A DNA stretch of 64,000 nt from BOG-908 sp963692875 (GCA_965198755.1 OZ240673.1:806001-870000), one strand, 5' to 3'. Positions 1 through 11,032 are shown, counted from the stretch's first letter. The notes: generated by a model not told the origin, from the letters alone. Made by a program: numbers and translations.

Positions 1-1
1 G

Positions 2-361
2 GTGCTCGGCTCGGAGACGGTGCCGGCTGTGCGGGTCGACGCGCTGCTGCCGGCCGACCGCCGGATCGATCTTATCAAGATCGACGTGGAAGGGGCGGAA
101 TACACCGCGCTTCTAGGCTGCGAGGCGACGATCCGCCGGCACCGGCCGGTGATCATCAGTGAGTTCAGCCCAGGGCTGATGCCCGGCATCTCCGGCGTGC
201 AAGGCACCGACTACCTGGCGTGGCTGAGCGGGCTGGGCTACGCGCTCTCGGTCATCTCGCCGGATGGCCCCCATCGTGCGGACAGCGCCGGAGTCATGCA
301 CGCGCACGCTGCGAGCGGGTCGGACCATATCGACATCCTGGCCACGCCGGAGCCTAGGTGA
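2..361 (+). CDS. FkbM-family methyltransferase, C-terminal part
   Basis: This is the 3' end of a gene cut by the window edge; 119 residues are visible and the true start lies outside. The segment IKIDVEGAEY (visible residues 25-34) is the hallmark of FkbM-type SAM-dependent methyltransferases, where it follows the strand that carries the acidic metal/SAM-pocket residues. Downstream, the sequence RPVIISEFSP matches the usual continuation of this family. Such enzymes typically O-methylate sugars or polyketides and often sit in polysaccharide or glycosylation clusters, but no neighbour here tells the substrate. The gene ends directly before a palindromic element. The family call is fairly safe; the substrate is unknown. 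Confidence 0.8.
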   Translation: MLGSETVPAVRVDALLPADRRIDLIKIDVEGAEYTALLGCEATIRRHRPVIISEFSPGLMPGISGVQGTDYLAWLSGLGYALSVISPDGPHRADSAGVMHAHAASGSDHIDILATPEPR

Positions 362-378
362 GCGACGCCGGACAGAGT

Positions 379-878
379 AAGCAAGCGGTTCTTTTTTGAA
401 AAAAAGAACCAAAAAACTTTTGTTCTCGTGAGATACGGTGTGGGGAGGCGTGTCGTTCCGGTCGTCGCCGGCGGCGAGCCTCACGGTACGGCTTCTCGAC
501 ACAAAGAATCCGAATTCCCGGCCGGCAACAGTCGAGCTTGCATTGAAGATTGGCGTCAATTGAGTATTTGCAAAGGCTGGAGGCTCGCAGCCCGAGATAC
601 ACGCTGAAGGAAACTCCGCGACAGCAGAGATAAAAGTTTTTTGCTGCTTTTTTTCAAAAAAGCAGGCCTTGCTTTCCTCACAGAGTCAAACGAAGCGAAC
701 CCAAGGCACGCTCCACCAACTCGTATGTTGCGTAACAAAACCACGCAGTCAGTCGAACCGAGCGAAAACGTTTCTGCTGTCCGAGACACCCGAAACGACA
801 CGCCTCAGCACCACGACCGCCGAGAGAACAAAAGTTTTTTGGTTCGTTTTTTCAAAAAAGAACCGCTTGTCTTTCTTC
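379..878. repeat. Two-armed palindromic element with long spacer plus a solo arm
   Basis: The gap between the FkbM gene and the HAD gene holds a GGTTC-type arm (379-423), a CGCGACAGC core followed by a GGCCTGC-type arm (595-676), and a further solo GGTTC-type arm (825-878). The first two form one element whose spacer is about 170 bases, longer than in other copies. I see no credible gene in 424-594 or 677-824. Confidence 0.8.
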
Positions 879-1728
879 ACCAAACCAGCCGACCCACCAT
901 CGCCACCGGCGCCAGTTCCTGCGCCGCCGCTTCCTGCGAAGCAGCCGCGTCGTCGCCGCCCAGGGCCGCCTCGTGAATGCCGCCAAGCACCCATAGACTG
1001 TCGATCCCCGCGGCGGCTGCGCCGGCGATGTCCGTGTGCAGCGAATCGCCAATGGCCAGCACCCGCTTGGCCGGCGTAGCCAGCGCGTCCAGCGCCATGC
1101 GGTAGATTACCGCGTCCGGCTTGCCCAGCGAGACGACGTCGCCGCCCGCTGCGGCGTAGTGCCGTGCCAGCGAGCCGGCGCAGAGCAGGCGCACGCCGTC
1201 GCGCATCACCACCAGGTCCGGGTTGGCGCAGATCATCGGCAGGCGGGCGTCCAGGCAGGCGGCGAGTTCGGGCAGGAAGTGCTCCAGCGTGCCGGGGTCG
1301 AGCCGGTCGTCGTCCGGACCGGTGTTGACGACGAACTCCGCCTCGTGCGGGTGGCCCACCACGGTCAGGTTCAGACCTTCGAGCACGTTGCGGTCGCGCT
1401 GCGGGCCGATGTGGTAGACGCGCCGGCCGAGGCGGGCGAACCACGGGTCGGTGCGGTCGCGCAAGGCGAGCCAGGTGGCTTCGCCGCTGGTCAGGATGGC
1501 GGTGTAGAGCGCGTCGTCCACGCCCATACGGCGCAGCATCGCCTGTGCTGAGGTGGCGCGGCGGGGCGCGTTGGACAGCAGCAGCACGGGGCGGCCGGCG
1601 AGGTGGGCCAGCGCGTCGAGTGCTTCGGGGTAGGGGCGCACGCCGTTGTGCACCACGCCCCACAGGTCGACGACGAAGGCGTCGTAGCGCGCGGCGATGG
1701 GGGAGAGGCCGGGGATGCGCTGGATCAT
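877..1728 (-). CDS. HAD-IIA family hydrolase (TIGR01459-like)
   Basis: A 283-residue protein of the haloacid dehalogenase superfamily, subclass IIA, which includes NagD-like phosphatases. The nucleophile motif is the variant DLWGVVHNG at 21-29, typical of the alphaproteobacterial subgroup TIGR01459. Motif II LSN is at 51-53, the lysine motif GKPD at 202-205, and the metal motif GDSLHTDIAGA at 227-237, so all catalytic blocks are present. The preferred substrate cannot be read from the sequence. It follows pyrD on the same strand but a palindromic element separates the two, so they may not be cotranscribed. The length is normal and the start is ATG at 1728. Confidence 0.85.
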   Translation of the reverse strand: MIQRIPGLSPIAARYDAFVVDLWGVVHNGVRPYPEALDALAHLAGRPVLLLSNAPRRATSAQAMLRRMGVDDALYTAILTSGEATWLALRDRTDPWFARLGRRVYHIGPQRDRNVLEGLNLTVVGHPHEAEFVVNTGPDDDRLDPGTLEHFLPELAACLDARLPMICANPDLVVMRDGVRLLCAGSLARHYAAAGGDVVSLGKPDAVIYRMALDALATPAKRVLAIGDSLHTDIAGAAAAGIDSLWVLGGIHEAALGGDDAAASQEAAAQELAPVAMVGRLVW

Positions 1729-1730
1729 CA

Positions 1731-1868
1731 GAAAGCAAGCAGTTCTTTTTTGAAAAAAAGAACCAAAAAACTTTTAGTCCCTGGGTTGTGCCGTGCGGGG
1801 AGGTCCGCGACAGCCGCGACAAAAGTCTTTTGCTTCTTTTCTTCAGAAAAGAAGGCCTTGCTTACTTT
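1731..1868. repeat. Two-armed palindromic element, GGTTC arm left
   Basis: Intact copy in the tandem gap between pyrD and the HAD hydrolase. The left arm is of the GGTTC type, the core GTCCGCGACAGC lies next to the right arm, and the right arm is a GGCCTTC type with a TTTTCTTCAGAAAA palindrome. Confidence 0.9.
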
Positions 1869-1873
1869 CCTGC

Positions 1874-2923
1874 TCACAGCTCGGCCCCCACCGCGTCCTT
1901 CGCGCTCCGGAAGCCGTGGGCCCGCAGCTCCGCCAGTAGCTCCGTTTTCAGCCGTGCCACCAGCACGGGCCCTGCGTAGGCGAACTCGGTGTAGAGCTGC
2001 ACCAGGCTGGCGCCGGCCATCAGCTTGGCCAGCACGTGCGCGCCGGTTCGCACGCCGCCGCAGCCGATCAGCGTCAGCCGACCGGCAGAAAGTTTGGCAG
2101 CGCGGCGCAGCATGTCGGTGGAGCGGTCGAACAGCGGCGCGCCGGACAGGCCGCCCACCTGCAGCGCGTTCAAGCCGTCGAGGCTCGGCGGCCTGGATAT
2201 CGTGGTGTTGGTCAGGATCAGTCCTGCAGCACCGCACGCGATTGCCGTTTCCACCACCGCTTCCAGCCCGGCGTCGCTCAGGTCGGGGGCGATCTTGACG
2301 AGGACCGGCGGGCGCACCGGCACTGCGGACGCCACCGCCTGCAGGATGCCGCGCAGGCGCGCCTCGCTTTGCAGGTCGCGCAGGCCGGGGGTGTTGGGGG
2401 AGGAGACGTTGATGGTCACGTAGTCGGCGTAGGGGGTAACCGCGGCGACCAGCGCCGGGTAGTCGCGCTCGGGGTCCGCACCGTTCTTGTTGATGCCGAT
2501 GTTGGCGCCGAAGCGGCCGGGCAGGGGGCCGAGCGCGCGCAGGTGGCCCAGGTAGGCGTCCAGCCCGTCGTTGTTGAAGCCGAGCCGGTTGATCACCGCA
2601 CGGTGCTGCGGCAGGCGGAACAGCCGCGGTTTGGGGTTGCCCGATTGCGGCAGGCGGGTGACGGTGCCGGCTTCCACGCAGCCGAAGCCGAGGCGCAGCA
2701 GAGGCAGTATGGCCTCCGCGTTCTTGTCGAACCCCGCGGCCAGCCCGATCGGGTTGGCGAACACCAGGCCCATGGCGCGGATTTCCAGCGCGGGGTTGTC
2801 CGGTGTGCCGGCCTGTCCGGCCAGGCCGGCGGCCAGGGCACGCACCGCGAGGCCGTGGGCACGCTCGGCGTCCAGCATCCGCGCGAGGGGGGTTAGCCGT
2901 GAGGCAATCTTGGCGCGGATCAT
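1874..2923 (-). CDS. pyrD: Dihydroorotate dehydrogenase, class 2
   Basis: Oxidises dihydroorotate to orotate in pyrimidine synthesis, using FMN and passing electrons to quinone at the inner membrane. The 349-residue protein has the class 2 layout: an N-terminal helical membrane-association segment (1-45), GFDKNA at 64-69, NRLGFNNDG at 112-120, and the active-site loop NVSSPNTPGLR at 172-182, where the serine base (S175) replaces the cysteine of class 1. The open frame runs upstream to 3220, but the ATG at 2923 gives the usual family N-terminus and length. A small plus-strand gene starts on the other side at 3002, so the gap 2924-3001 probably holds divergent promoters. Confidence 0.95.
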   Translation of the reverse strand: MIRAKIASRLTPLARMLDAERAHGLAVRALAAGLAGQAGTPDNPALEIRAMGLVFANPIGLAAGFDKNAEAILPLLRLGFGCVEAGTVTRLPQSGNPKPRLFRLPQHRAVINRLGFNNDGLDAYLGHLRALGPLPGRFGANIGINKNGADPERDYPALVAAVTPYADYVTINVSSPNTPGLRDLQSEARLRGILQAVASAVPVRPPVLVKIAPDLSDAGLEAVVETAIACGAAGLILTNTTISRPPSLDGLNALQVGGLSGAPLFDRSTDMLRRAAKLSAGRLTLIGCGGVRTGAHVLAKLMAGASLVQLYTEFAYAGPVLVARLKTELLAELRAHGFRSAKDAVGAEL

Positions 2924-3001
2924 CCGGCGGACAGGTCTGCCGACAAGACAGCGACACATCAAGCCTTGCGCTCGGCGTGCAGGGGAACGAGTCTGCTGAC
3001 G

Positions 3002-3235
3002 ATGTACGACGAACCCTATCTCGAGACCTGCTGCCGCTCCGCGCTGCACCGGCTGATCCTTGCCGGCGAGGCAGGCCGGCCGCCCGCGCTTAAGGACGGG
3101 CCGTGCCTTGAGCGGCTGGAGGGGGACGGGTTTGCGCGCCGGCGGGAGGATGGGCGGTACGAGCCTACTGGGGAGGGCGTGATGCGGCACGAGAGCGAGA
3201 TAGAAAAGAAGGCAAGGCAAGCGGTTCTTTTTTGA
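3002..3235 (+). CDS. Small hypothetical protein whose C-terminus comes from a repeat
   Basis: A 77-residue protein I do not recognise. The pattern of a helix rich in leucine and alanine followed by LERLEGDGFARRREDGRYEP looks like a small winged-helix-type fold (recognition helix, then a beta wing), which suggests but does not prove nucleic-acid binding. The ATG at 3002 is the start closest to the conserved-looking part; an in-frame upstream start at 2966 is possible. The last eight codons and the stop (KARQAVLF) lie inside the palindromic element that follows, so the natural stop appears to have been replaced by one in the repeat. It is transcribed divergently from pyrD. Confidence 0.5.
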   Translation: MYDEPYLETCCRSALHRLILAGEAGRPPALKDGPCLERLEGDGFARRREDGRYEPTGEGVMRHESEIEKKARQAVLF

Positions 3236-3350
3236 AAAAAAGAACCAAAAAACTTTTGTCTCCGCTGTCGCGCGCTCGCCGGAGAGAGCCGCGACAGCCG
3301 AAGTAAAAGCTTTTTGCTTCTTTTTCTCGAAAAAGAAGCGCTTGCTTTCT
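3209..3350. repeat. Two-armed palindromic element, GGTTC arm left
   Basis: Intact copy in the convergent gap between the small gene ending at 3235 and the CinA-like gene. It carries CTGTCGCG near the left arm as well as CGCGACAGC near the right GCGCTTC arm. Confidence 0.9.
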
Positions 3351-4104
3351 ACTTTGGCTCCCCTGCCACTGGCTCACCATCCAGGGACCTGAACAACGAA
3401 TCAACCTCGGCAATGGCCGCTTCTGCCTGCGCAGCGTCCGTGCCTTTGGCGACGATGGCCACACCGGACGTGTCGTTGCGAAAGTAGGGGTAGCTGCCGA
3501 GGTCGAGCGCAGGATAGCTCGCCTGAATGGCCGTGAGTCCCTCTGCGATGTCGCCTTCCCGTATGCCGGTGGCATGCACGCTGCGTGAGAGAACGGGCGA
3601 ACCGCCGTGCAACGACAGCGCCAGCGTCTCGAACATCAGCCGCATGATGCTGGGGACGCCGGCCATGACGTGGACGTTGCCGATGGAATAGCCCGGCGCG
3701 ATGTGGCCGTTGTCGATGATGACCGCCCCGCGCGGCATGGTGGCCATGCGCTGGCGGGCCGCGTTGAAGCCGCCCTGCGGGTAGTGCGCTTCCATGCGCG
3801 CCCAGACGGTCGGCTCCGGCTCCCAGGGCACGCCGAACGCGGCGGCGACGCACTCGCTGGTGATGTCGTCGTGGGTGGGTCCGATGCCGCCGGTGGTGAA
3901 GACGTGGTCGTAGCGGGCGCGCACCTCGTTGATGGTGGAGACGATGGTGTCGGCCACGTCGGGAATGATGCGGACTTCGCGCAACGGGAGGCCGAGCTCG
4001 CCCAGGCGGCGGGCGAGGAAGTTGACGTTGACGTCCTGGGTGCGGCCGGAGAGGACTTCGTTGCCGATTACGATGACGCAGGAGGTGGGGTTCATAGAGT
4101 CCAA
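3349..4104 (-). CDS. CinA-like molybdopterin-binding domain protein
   Basis: A 251-residue protein of the MoaB/Mog fold, related to the N-terminal domain of CinA (competence/damage-inducible protein A). GNEVLSG at 14-20 and TGGIGPTHDD at 71-80 are the signature loops of this fold. The amidase domain of full-length CinA is absent; stand-alone versions of this size are common in alphaproteobacteria. The role of such proteins is not firmly settled; in related families the domain hydrolyses or binds nucleotide-like cofactors. The last codons overlap the edge of the preceding palindromic element. The start is the ATG at 4104; an internal ATG three codons later is equally possible. Confidence 0.85.
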   Translation of the reverse strand: MDSMNPTSCVIVIGNEVLSGRTQDVNVNFLARRLGELGLPLREVRIIPDVADTIVSTINEVRARYDHVFTTGGIGPTHDDITSECVAAAFGVPWEPEPTVWARMEAHYPQGGFNAARQRMATMPRGAVIIDNGHIAPGYSIGNVHVMAGVPSIMRLMFETLALSLHGGSPVLSRSVHATGIREGDIAEGLTAIQASYPALDLGSYPYFRNDTSGVAIVAKGTDAAQAEAAIAEVDSLFRSLDGEPVAGEPK

Positions 4105-4198
4105 ACTAGCCGAAGGGTAATTTTGGCGATAGGTCGCGGATCAAACGCTATTGCCTTGCAATTAACTCCGGTTAAGCAACGGTCTAAATAGACCTTGG

Positions 4199-4309
4199 AT
4201 GAAAGAACTGCCGAGGTATGTCAAATTGGGGTTGCAAACCTCCAAAGTATTCAGCGTTGTTTTCCTAGTCATACTGCTGTTTTTTGTATACTCCGCCCGT
4301 AACTTCTAG
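4199..4309 (+). CDS. Small membrane protein (36 aa), candidate
   Basis: A short open frame encoding MKELPRYVKLGLQTSKV followed by one strongly hydrophobic stretch (residues 18-32, FSVVFLVILLFFVYS), which looks like a single membrane helix with a basic N-terminal flank. The DNA is clearly less GC-rich than its neighbours. A second frame (4350-4460) continues immediately downstream with a coiled-coil-like segment and is open back into the membrane-helix codons, so the two may be one gene broken or joined by a frameshift at the run of six T near 4280-4285. No convincing ribosome-binding site is visible. Confidence 0.35.
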   Translation: MKELPRYVKLGLQTSKVFSVVFLVILLFFVYSARNF

Positions 4310-4349
4310 GAAGATCCAGGTTGCAACCGCGAATTCAGCGCGAGGGCGA

Positions 4350-4460
4350 GTGGATGAACTGGAGACGCGAGCAGACAAAATGATGGATCAAAACCAGAAA
4401 GATACGGCGCAGATGATCGTCCTTCTGACGGAAATCCGTGATCTATTAAAACAGAAATAA
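4350..4460 (+). CDS. Short coiled-coil-like ORF, possible frameshifted continuation
   Basis: This frame encodes 36 residues from a GTG at 4350, with an alternative ATG at 4380. The sequence, VDELETRADKMMDQNQ and then a leucine/isoleucine-spaced helix ending in EIRDLLKQK, has heptad character. The frame is open upstream to 4269, overlapping the membrane-helix codons of the preceding small ORF in the +1 phase. Together they would make a membrane anchor plus coiled coil. The alternative is that this low-GC stretch is noncoding. Confidence 0.3.
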   Translation: MDELETRADKMMDQNQKDTAQMIVLLTEIRDLLKQK

Positions 4461-4508
4461 GTTGGCAGACTGCTGAAACGCGCATTTCATCTGTCAGCGC
4501 GCGCCATC

Positions 4509-4550
4509 GAAGCTTTGGTTCTTTTTCAAAGAGGAACCGCTTGCTTTCTA
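4509..4550. repeat. Solo GGTTC-type arm of the palindromic element
   Basis: A single degenerate arm (GGTTCTTTTTC, then GAGGAACC and GCTTGCTTTC) directly abuts the stop codon of the GNAT-Nudix gene. No partner arm is visible. Confidence 0.7.
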
Positions 4551-5564
4551 TCATAAAAAATCTCGCAATAATGGCACCAGCGGCTTGTCCGCCGCCGGCA
4601 TCTCGTATTCGGTGAGCTTGGCCGGCCGTACCCAGGCCAGCGTCTGGCCCTCGAGCGGCTGCACGAAGCCCTGCCACCGCCTGCACAGATAGAGCGGCAT
4701 CAGCAGGTGGAAACGGTCGTAGGCGTGGCTGGCAAAGGCGAACGGCGCCAGGCAGGCCTCGGCTACATCGATGCCCAGCTCCTCGTGGAGTTCGCGGATC
4801 AGCGCCGCCTCTGGCGTCTCGCCGGGGTTAAGCTTGCCGCCAGGGAATTCCCACAGGCCGGCCATCTTCTTGCCTTCCGGGCGGCGGGCGAGAAGGACGC
4901 GGCTGTCGCTGTCCACCAGGGCGCAGGCGGCGACGAGGAGGAGGGGCTTGGCGCCGGGCCCGATACCGGCGCCGTCGGACGCGGGGCTTTCCACCTGGCC
5001 GAAGATGTCGTCCCGGCTGGCTTCGAAGACGTCCACCGGGGCTTCTGCGCCGCGGGCGAGGAAGTGCTGGGTGGATTGGCCGGTCTGGCGGAAACCGAGG
5101 CGGCGCAGCACGGCGGTCGAGGCCGGGTTGTCGGTGGCGACGTTGGCGGTGATGCGGTCGATGGGCAGGTTGGCCAGCGCCCAGCTGGTGACGCGGCCGG
5201 CGGCCTCGCGGGCGACGCCGTGGCCCCAGAAGCGCTGGCCGACCCAGTAGCCGAGATGACCGGTGCGCGGTGCTACGTCCAGACGCAAGCCGACGCAGCC
5301 GATGACCATCTCGGCGCCGTCTTCCTGCCCGGTGATGGCGAGGTGGTAGGCGCGGCCGTCCTCGCGCTGCCCGATGGTGGACGCGATCCACTCGTCGGTG
5401 AGCGTGCGCGGGTAGGGGTAGGGCAGGCGGGAGAGCATGCGCACCACCGGCCAGGCGTTGACCAAGCGGTGGATAGCGTCGGCGTCCTCGGCGCACGGTG
5501 GGCGCAGGGTAAGCCGCTCGGTGACGAGGGTGAGGTCGGCGGTGGTGATCGTCAGGGTATCCAT
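4551..5564 (-). CDS. Fused GNAT acetyltransferase and Nudix (MutT-like) hydrolase
   Basis: A 337-residue two-domain protein. Residues 8-170 form a RimJ/RimL-like GNAT acetyltransferase, with the acetyl-CoA loop around 110-121 (QRFWGHGVAREA) and the LGF motif near 156-158. Residues 205-337 form a Nudix hydrolase whose box spans 242-264 (GGKLNPGET, then RELHEELG), as in 8-oxo-dGTP diphosphatase MutT. The Nudix half probably cleans oxidised nucleotides; the substrate of the acetyltransferase half is unknown. Fusion of the two is known in alphaproteobacteria, so I do not regard it as an assembly error. The linker (about 180-205) is rich in small residues. The start is ATG at 5564. Confidence 0.88.
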   Translation of the reverse strand: MDTLTITTADLTLVTERLTLRPPCAEDADAIHRLVNAWPVVRMLSRLPYPYPRTLTDEWIASTIGQREDGRAYHLAITGQEDGAEMVIGCVGLRLDVAPRTGHLGYWVGQRFWGHGVAREAAGRVTSWALANLPIDRITANVATDNPASTAVLRRLGFRQTGQSTQHFLARGAEAPVDVFEASRDDIFGQVESPASDGAGIGPGAKPLLLVAACALVDSDSRVLLARRPEGKKMAGLWEFPGGKLNPGETPEAALIRELHEELGIDVAEACLAPFAFASHAYDRFHLLMPLYLCRRWQGFVQPLEGQTLAWVRPAKLTEYEMPAADKPLVPLLRDFL

Positions 5565-5791
5565 ACAGAAACTTCCGCCAACGGTCAGCTGCTACGAGGC
5601 GTGCAGGTCTGCCTACGACACGCGCTAACCGCACGGCGTTACATAGCGCGATCACCGCAGGAGGCACACGGCTTACTTCGCGCACGCGCAGCGGGCGCGG
5701 GATAGTTGGCTACGAAAGTGTCGACCGCTTACGGAGGCGGCGAATCACTCGCAATCAGCAGGGTAGAGCTTGGTACCTGAGACTCTGGCGA

Positions 5792-5932
5792 AGGAAGCAA
5801 GGCCTGCTTTTTTGAAAAAAAGCAGCAAAAAACTTTTGGTCCTGCTGTCGCGATGGTTCTGCAGTGCGCGCTCAAGAGAACAAAAGTTTTTTGGTTCTTT
5901 TTTTCAAAAAAGAACCGCTTGCCTTGCCCTTG
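5792..5932. repeat. Two-armed palindromic element, GGTTC arm right
   Basis: Intact copy in the tandem gap between argJ and the GNAT-Nudix gene. It has a GGCCTGC arm on the left, CTGTCGCG inside it, and a GGTTC arm on the right. Bases 5565-5791 upstream contain no gene I can support. Confidence 0.9.
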
Positions 5933-5942
5933 CTTGCGACGC

Positions 5943-7163
5943 TCAACTTCGGTAGCTGCCGTTGATGTCGATGTAGCCGTGCGTGAGGTCGCACGTCCAG
6001 GCGCGGCCGACGCCGCCACCGAGGCCGAGATCGATGGCGATGTCGATCTCGCGCCCGCGCATGTGAGCGACGACCGGGGCCTCGTCGTAGCCGTCCACCA
6101 CGGTGCCCTGGCGGGCCATCCAGGTGCCGCCGATGCCGACGGAGAGGCGGTCGCGGTCGGCAGGCTCGCCGGCGCGGCCTACGGCCATGACGATGCGGCC
6201 CCAGTTGGCGTCCTCGCCGGCGACGGCGGTCTTAACCAACGGGGAGTTGGCGACGGCCAGCGCCACGCGGCGGGCGCTGGCGTGGTCTGTTGCACCCGTC
6301 ACATCGATGCGGACCAGCTTCTGGGCGCCTTCGCCGTCGCGCACCACCATCAAGGCGAGATCGAGGAGCACCTCGTTCAGAGCGGTGGTGAAGGCAGCGA
6401 GCGGAGCGTCTGCCGGGTTGCCGGCTTGGCCGGTGGCGAACAGCAGCACGGTGTCGCTGGTGGAGGTGTCGGCGTCCACGGTGGTGCAGTTGAAGGTGTC
6501 GACGACGCCGGCGGCGAGCAGCGGCTGCAGCGTGGCGGCGGGCAGTGCGGCGTCGGTGAAGACGAAGCACAGCATGGTGGCCATGTCGGGCGCGATCATG
6601 CCGCTGCCCTTGGCGATGCCGGTGATCCGCACGGGGACACCGCCGATATCAGTGGTGCGGGTGGACGCCTTGGGAAAGGTGTCGGTGGTCATCATGCCGC
6701 GCGCCGCGTCGGCGATGGCGTCGGGCGAAAGGTAGGCGTGCAGCGCCGGCAGAGCGGCGGTGATGCGCTCGTAAGGCAGCGTCTGGCCGATGACGCCGGT
6801 GGAGGCGAGGAACACCTCGCCAGGTGCGCAGCCGATCAGCGCGGCGGCGGCCTCTGCGGTCGCCTGGGTGGCGGCGCGGCCGGCGGCGCCGGTGAAGACG
6901 TTGGCGTTGCCGGCGTTGACCACCAGCCCGCGGGCGGTGCCGCCCGGGAGTGCCGCGCGGCACCAGTCGATCGGGGCGCCGGGGCAGCGGTTTCGGGTGA
7001 ACACGCCGGCCACCGTGGTGCCGGGCGCGAACTCGGCGAGGAATAGGTCGGTGCGGCCGGTGTAGCGGATGCCGGCGGCGGCCGAGCCGAGCCGCACGCC
7101 GGCAACCGGCGGCAGCTCGGGCAACGCGACCGCAAGCGGCGAGACGGCGGGCTTGTCCGCCAC
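5943..7163 (-). CDS. argJ: Bifunctional ornithine/glutamate N-acetyltransferase ArgJ
   Basis: Transfers the acetyl group from N-acetylornithine to glutamate, and in bifunctional forms also uses acetyl-CoA, recycling acetyl in arginine synthesis. The protein is an Ntn-hydrolase-like enzyme that cleaves itself. The cleavage motif KGSGMIAPDMATML lies at 185-198, with the scissile bond between A195 and T196; T196 becomes the nucleophile. VNAGNANVFTG at 82-92 is another family block. The length of 406 residues is normal. It lies just downstream of the parvulin gene on the same strand with a 19-base gap, so the two are likely cotranscribed; this parvulin-argJ pairing is common in alphaproteobacteria. 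Confidence 0.95.
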   Translation of the reverse strand: MADKPAVSPLAVALPELPPVAGVRLGSAAAGIRYTGRTDLFLAEFAPGTTVAGVFTRNRCPGAPIDWCRAALPGGTARGLVVNAGNANVFTGAAGRAATQATAEAAAALIGCAPGEVFLASTGVIGQTLPYERITAALPALHAYLSPDAIADAARGMMTTDTFPKASTRTTDIGGVPVRITGIAKGSGMIAPDMATMLCFVFTDAALPAATLQPLLAAGVVDTFNCTTVDADTSTSDTVLLFATGQAGNPADAPLAAFTTALNEVLLDLALMVVRDGEGAQKLVRIDVTGATDHASARRVALAVANSPLVKTAVAGEDANWGRIVMAVGRAGEPADRDRLSVGIGGTWMARQGTVVDGYDEAPVVAHMRGREIDIAIDLGLGGGVGRAWTCDLTHGYIDINGSYRS

Positions 7164-7182
7164 GTCCGGCTCGCCTCCTCGC

Positions 7183-8130
7183 CTACTTCGTAGTGGTTGG
7201 CGTGGGCGGGTTCGCCGTGGCGGTGGGGGAGCCAGGCTTGGCCGGCTTGCCGTCCGGGCCGTAGGAGACGATCTTCACCTGGTCGCGCGCGTGGGCGGCG
7301 AGCGTCTGGGCGTCCTGGCGGAGCAGCGTCTGGCGGATCTCGTCGTGCACCGTGTCGTAGGCCGGCGGGGTGGAGACGCTGGTGTCGAGCACCTGGATGA
7401 CGTGCCAGCCGTAGCGGGTGTGCACCGGCGTGGTGGTGTACTCGCCTTTCTTCAGCTTGAAGGCGGCGTCGGAGAACTCCGGCAGCATGTCGCCGCGCTT
7501 GAAGGTGCCGAGGTCGCCGCCCTGCTGGCTGGCGGGGTCCTTGGGGTCGGAGTACTTCTTGGCCAGGTCCTCGAACTTGGCACCGGCCTGCAGCTGCTTG
7601 ATGACGTCCTTCGCCTTGGCCTCGCTGTCGACCAGGATGTGGCGGGCGTGGACCTGCGGCTCGCCGGGCTTGGCGGCGTACTGCTTGTCGTACTGCGCCT
7701 TGATTGCTTCTTCAGTGACCTGCGGCAGGACGGTCTTGATCAGCAGCTGGCGCTGCAGGACCTCGTCGGCGGCGGTCTGCATCTGGCGCGCGACGGCGGG
7801 ATCGCGATCCAGGCCCTGCTTGCGGGCCATGATCTGCAGCGCCTTGCCGGTGGCGAGCTCGTTGACGGCGGCGTTGAACAGCTTCTCCTGGCCGATCTGG
7901 GCACGCTGCTCGGGGGGGACGTGGCCGTCGACCCAGGCTGCGACGTCGGAGACGCGGATCGGGTCGCTGTTGACGGTGACGATGATAGGGTTCGCCGTGG
8001 CTGGGGCGGCGGGAGCGCCGGGCGCTGTAGTAGGCGCAGGGGCGGGCTTGCGCGTGCTCTGGGCCAAGGCGGGCGCCGCGCTGAGGAGAGCGGCCGCGGT
8101 CAGGGCCGTGGTGACGGAGAACAAGCGCAT
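7183..8130 (-). CDS. Periplasmic parvulin-type peptidyl-prolyl isomerase
   Basis: A 315-residue exported foldase of the PrsA/SurA type. Residues 1-24 are a classical signal peptide ending in ALA-Q. A proline/alanine-rich linker follows (25-47), then a SurA-like helical N-terminal domain (about 50-150) and one rotamase domain (about 160-250) with HARHILV at 161-167, GGDLG at 204-208 and GWHVIQVLD at 241-249. The tail is low-complexity, rich in Pro and Thr. It probably assists folding of outer-membrane or secreted proteins. It is the first gene of a likely two-gene unit with argJ. The start is ATG at 8130, preceded by GAGGTTCC, a reasonable ribosome-binding site. Confidence 0.92.
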   Translation of the reverse strand: MRLFSVTTALTAAALLSAAPALAQSTRKPAPAPTTAPGAPAAPATANPIIVTVNSDPIRVSDVAAWVDGHVPPEQRAQIGQEKLFNAAVNELATGKALQIMARKQGLDRDPAVARQMQTAADEVLQRQLLIKTVLPQVTEEAIKAQYDKQYAAKPGEPQVHARHILVDSEAKAKDVIKQLQAGAKFEDLAKKYSDPKDPASQQGGDLGTFKRGDMLPEFSDAAFKLKKGEYTTTPVHTRYGWHVIQVLDTSVSTPPAYDTVHDEIRQTLLRQDAQTLAAHARDQVKIVSYGPDGKPAKPGSPTATANPPTPTTTK

Positions 8131-8203
8131 GGGAACCTCTTTGGGGGAGCGGCGGCCTTATGGGGCAAACGGGGAAGGGCGGCAACGGGGAGAGGGGTGA
8201 AAT

Positions 8204-8266
8204 AAAGGCAAGGCCGGGGGCGTCACGCGAGAGCGTGCTGCGCACGACGCCCCTGGCCTTGCTTTA
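8204..8266. repeat. Second palindrome family (GGGGCGTC...GACGCCCC)
   Basis: A long inverted repeat with outer arms AAGGCAAGGCC and GGCCTTGCTTT and inner arms GGGGGCGTC and GACGCCCCT around a GCG-rich loop. It lies between the divergent parvulin and secA genes. A near-identical core occurs at 25711-25757. The outer arm shares the GGCCTTGC tail with the first repeat family. Confidence 0.8.
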
Positions 8267-8302
8267 GTTGACCCCACCCCTGCTGCCGCCTATCTGCCCG
8301 TT

Positions 8303-11017
<2,715 letters not shown>

Positions 11018-11032
11018 GGGTAGGCCGAAGGT

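Noticed and set aside
2966..3001. Upstream in-frame start for the small gene at 3002
   Set aside because: It would add 12 residues without resemblance to the rest and move into the pyrD promoter region; it cannot be fully excluded.
5770..5955. Short frames with FEKKNQKTF, KVFWFFFSKKN or KAFCFFFSKKKALL-like peptides, here and at every other repeat copy
   Set aside because: They are translations of the palindromic intergenic element in its various phases, not proteins.
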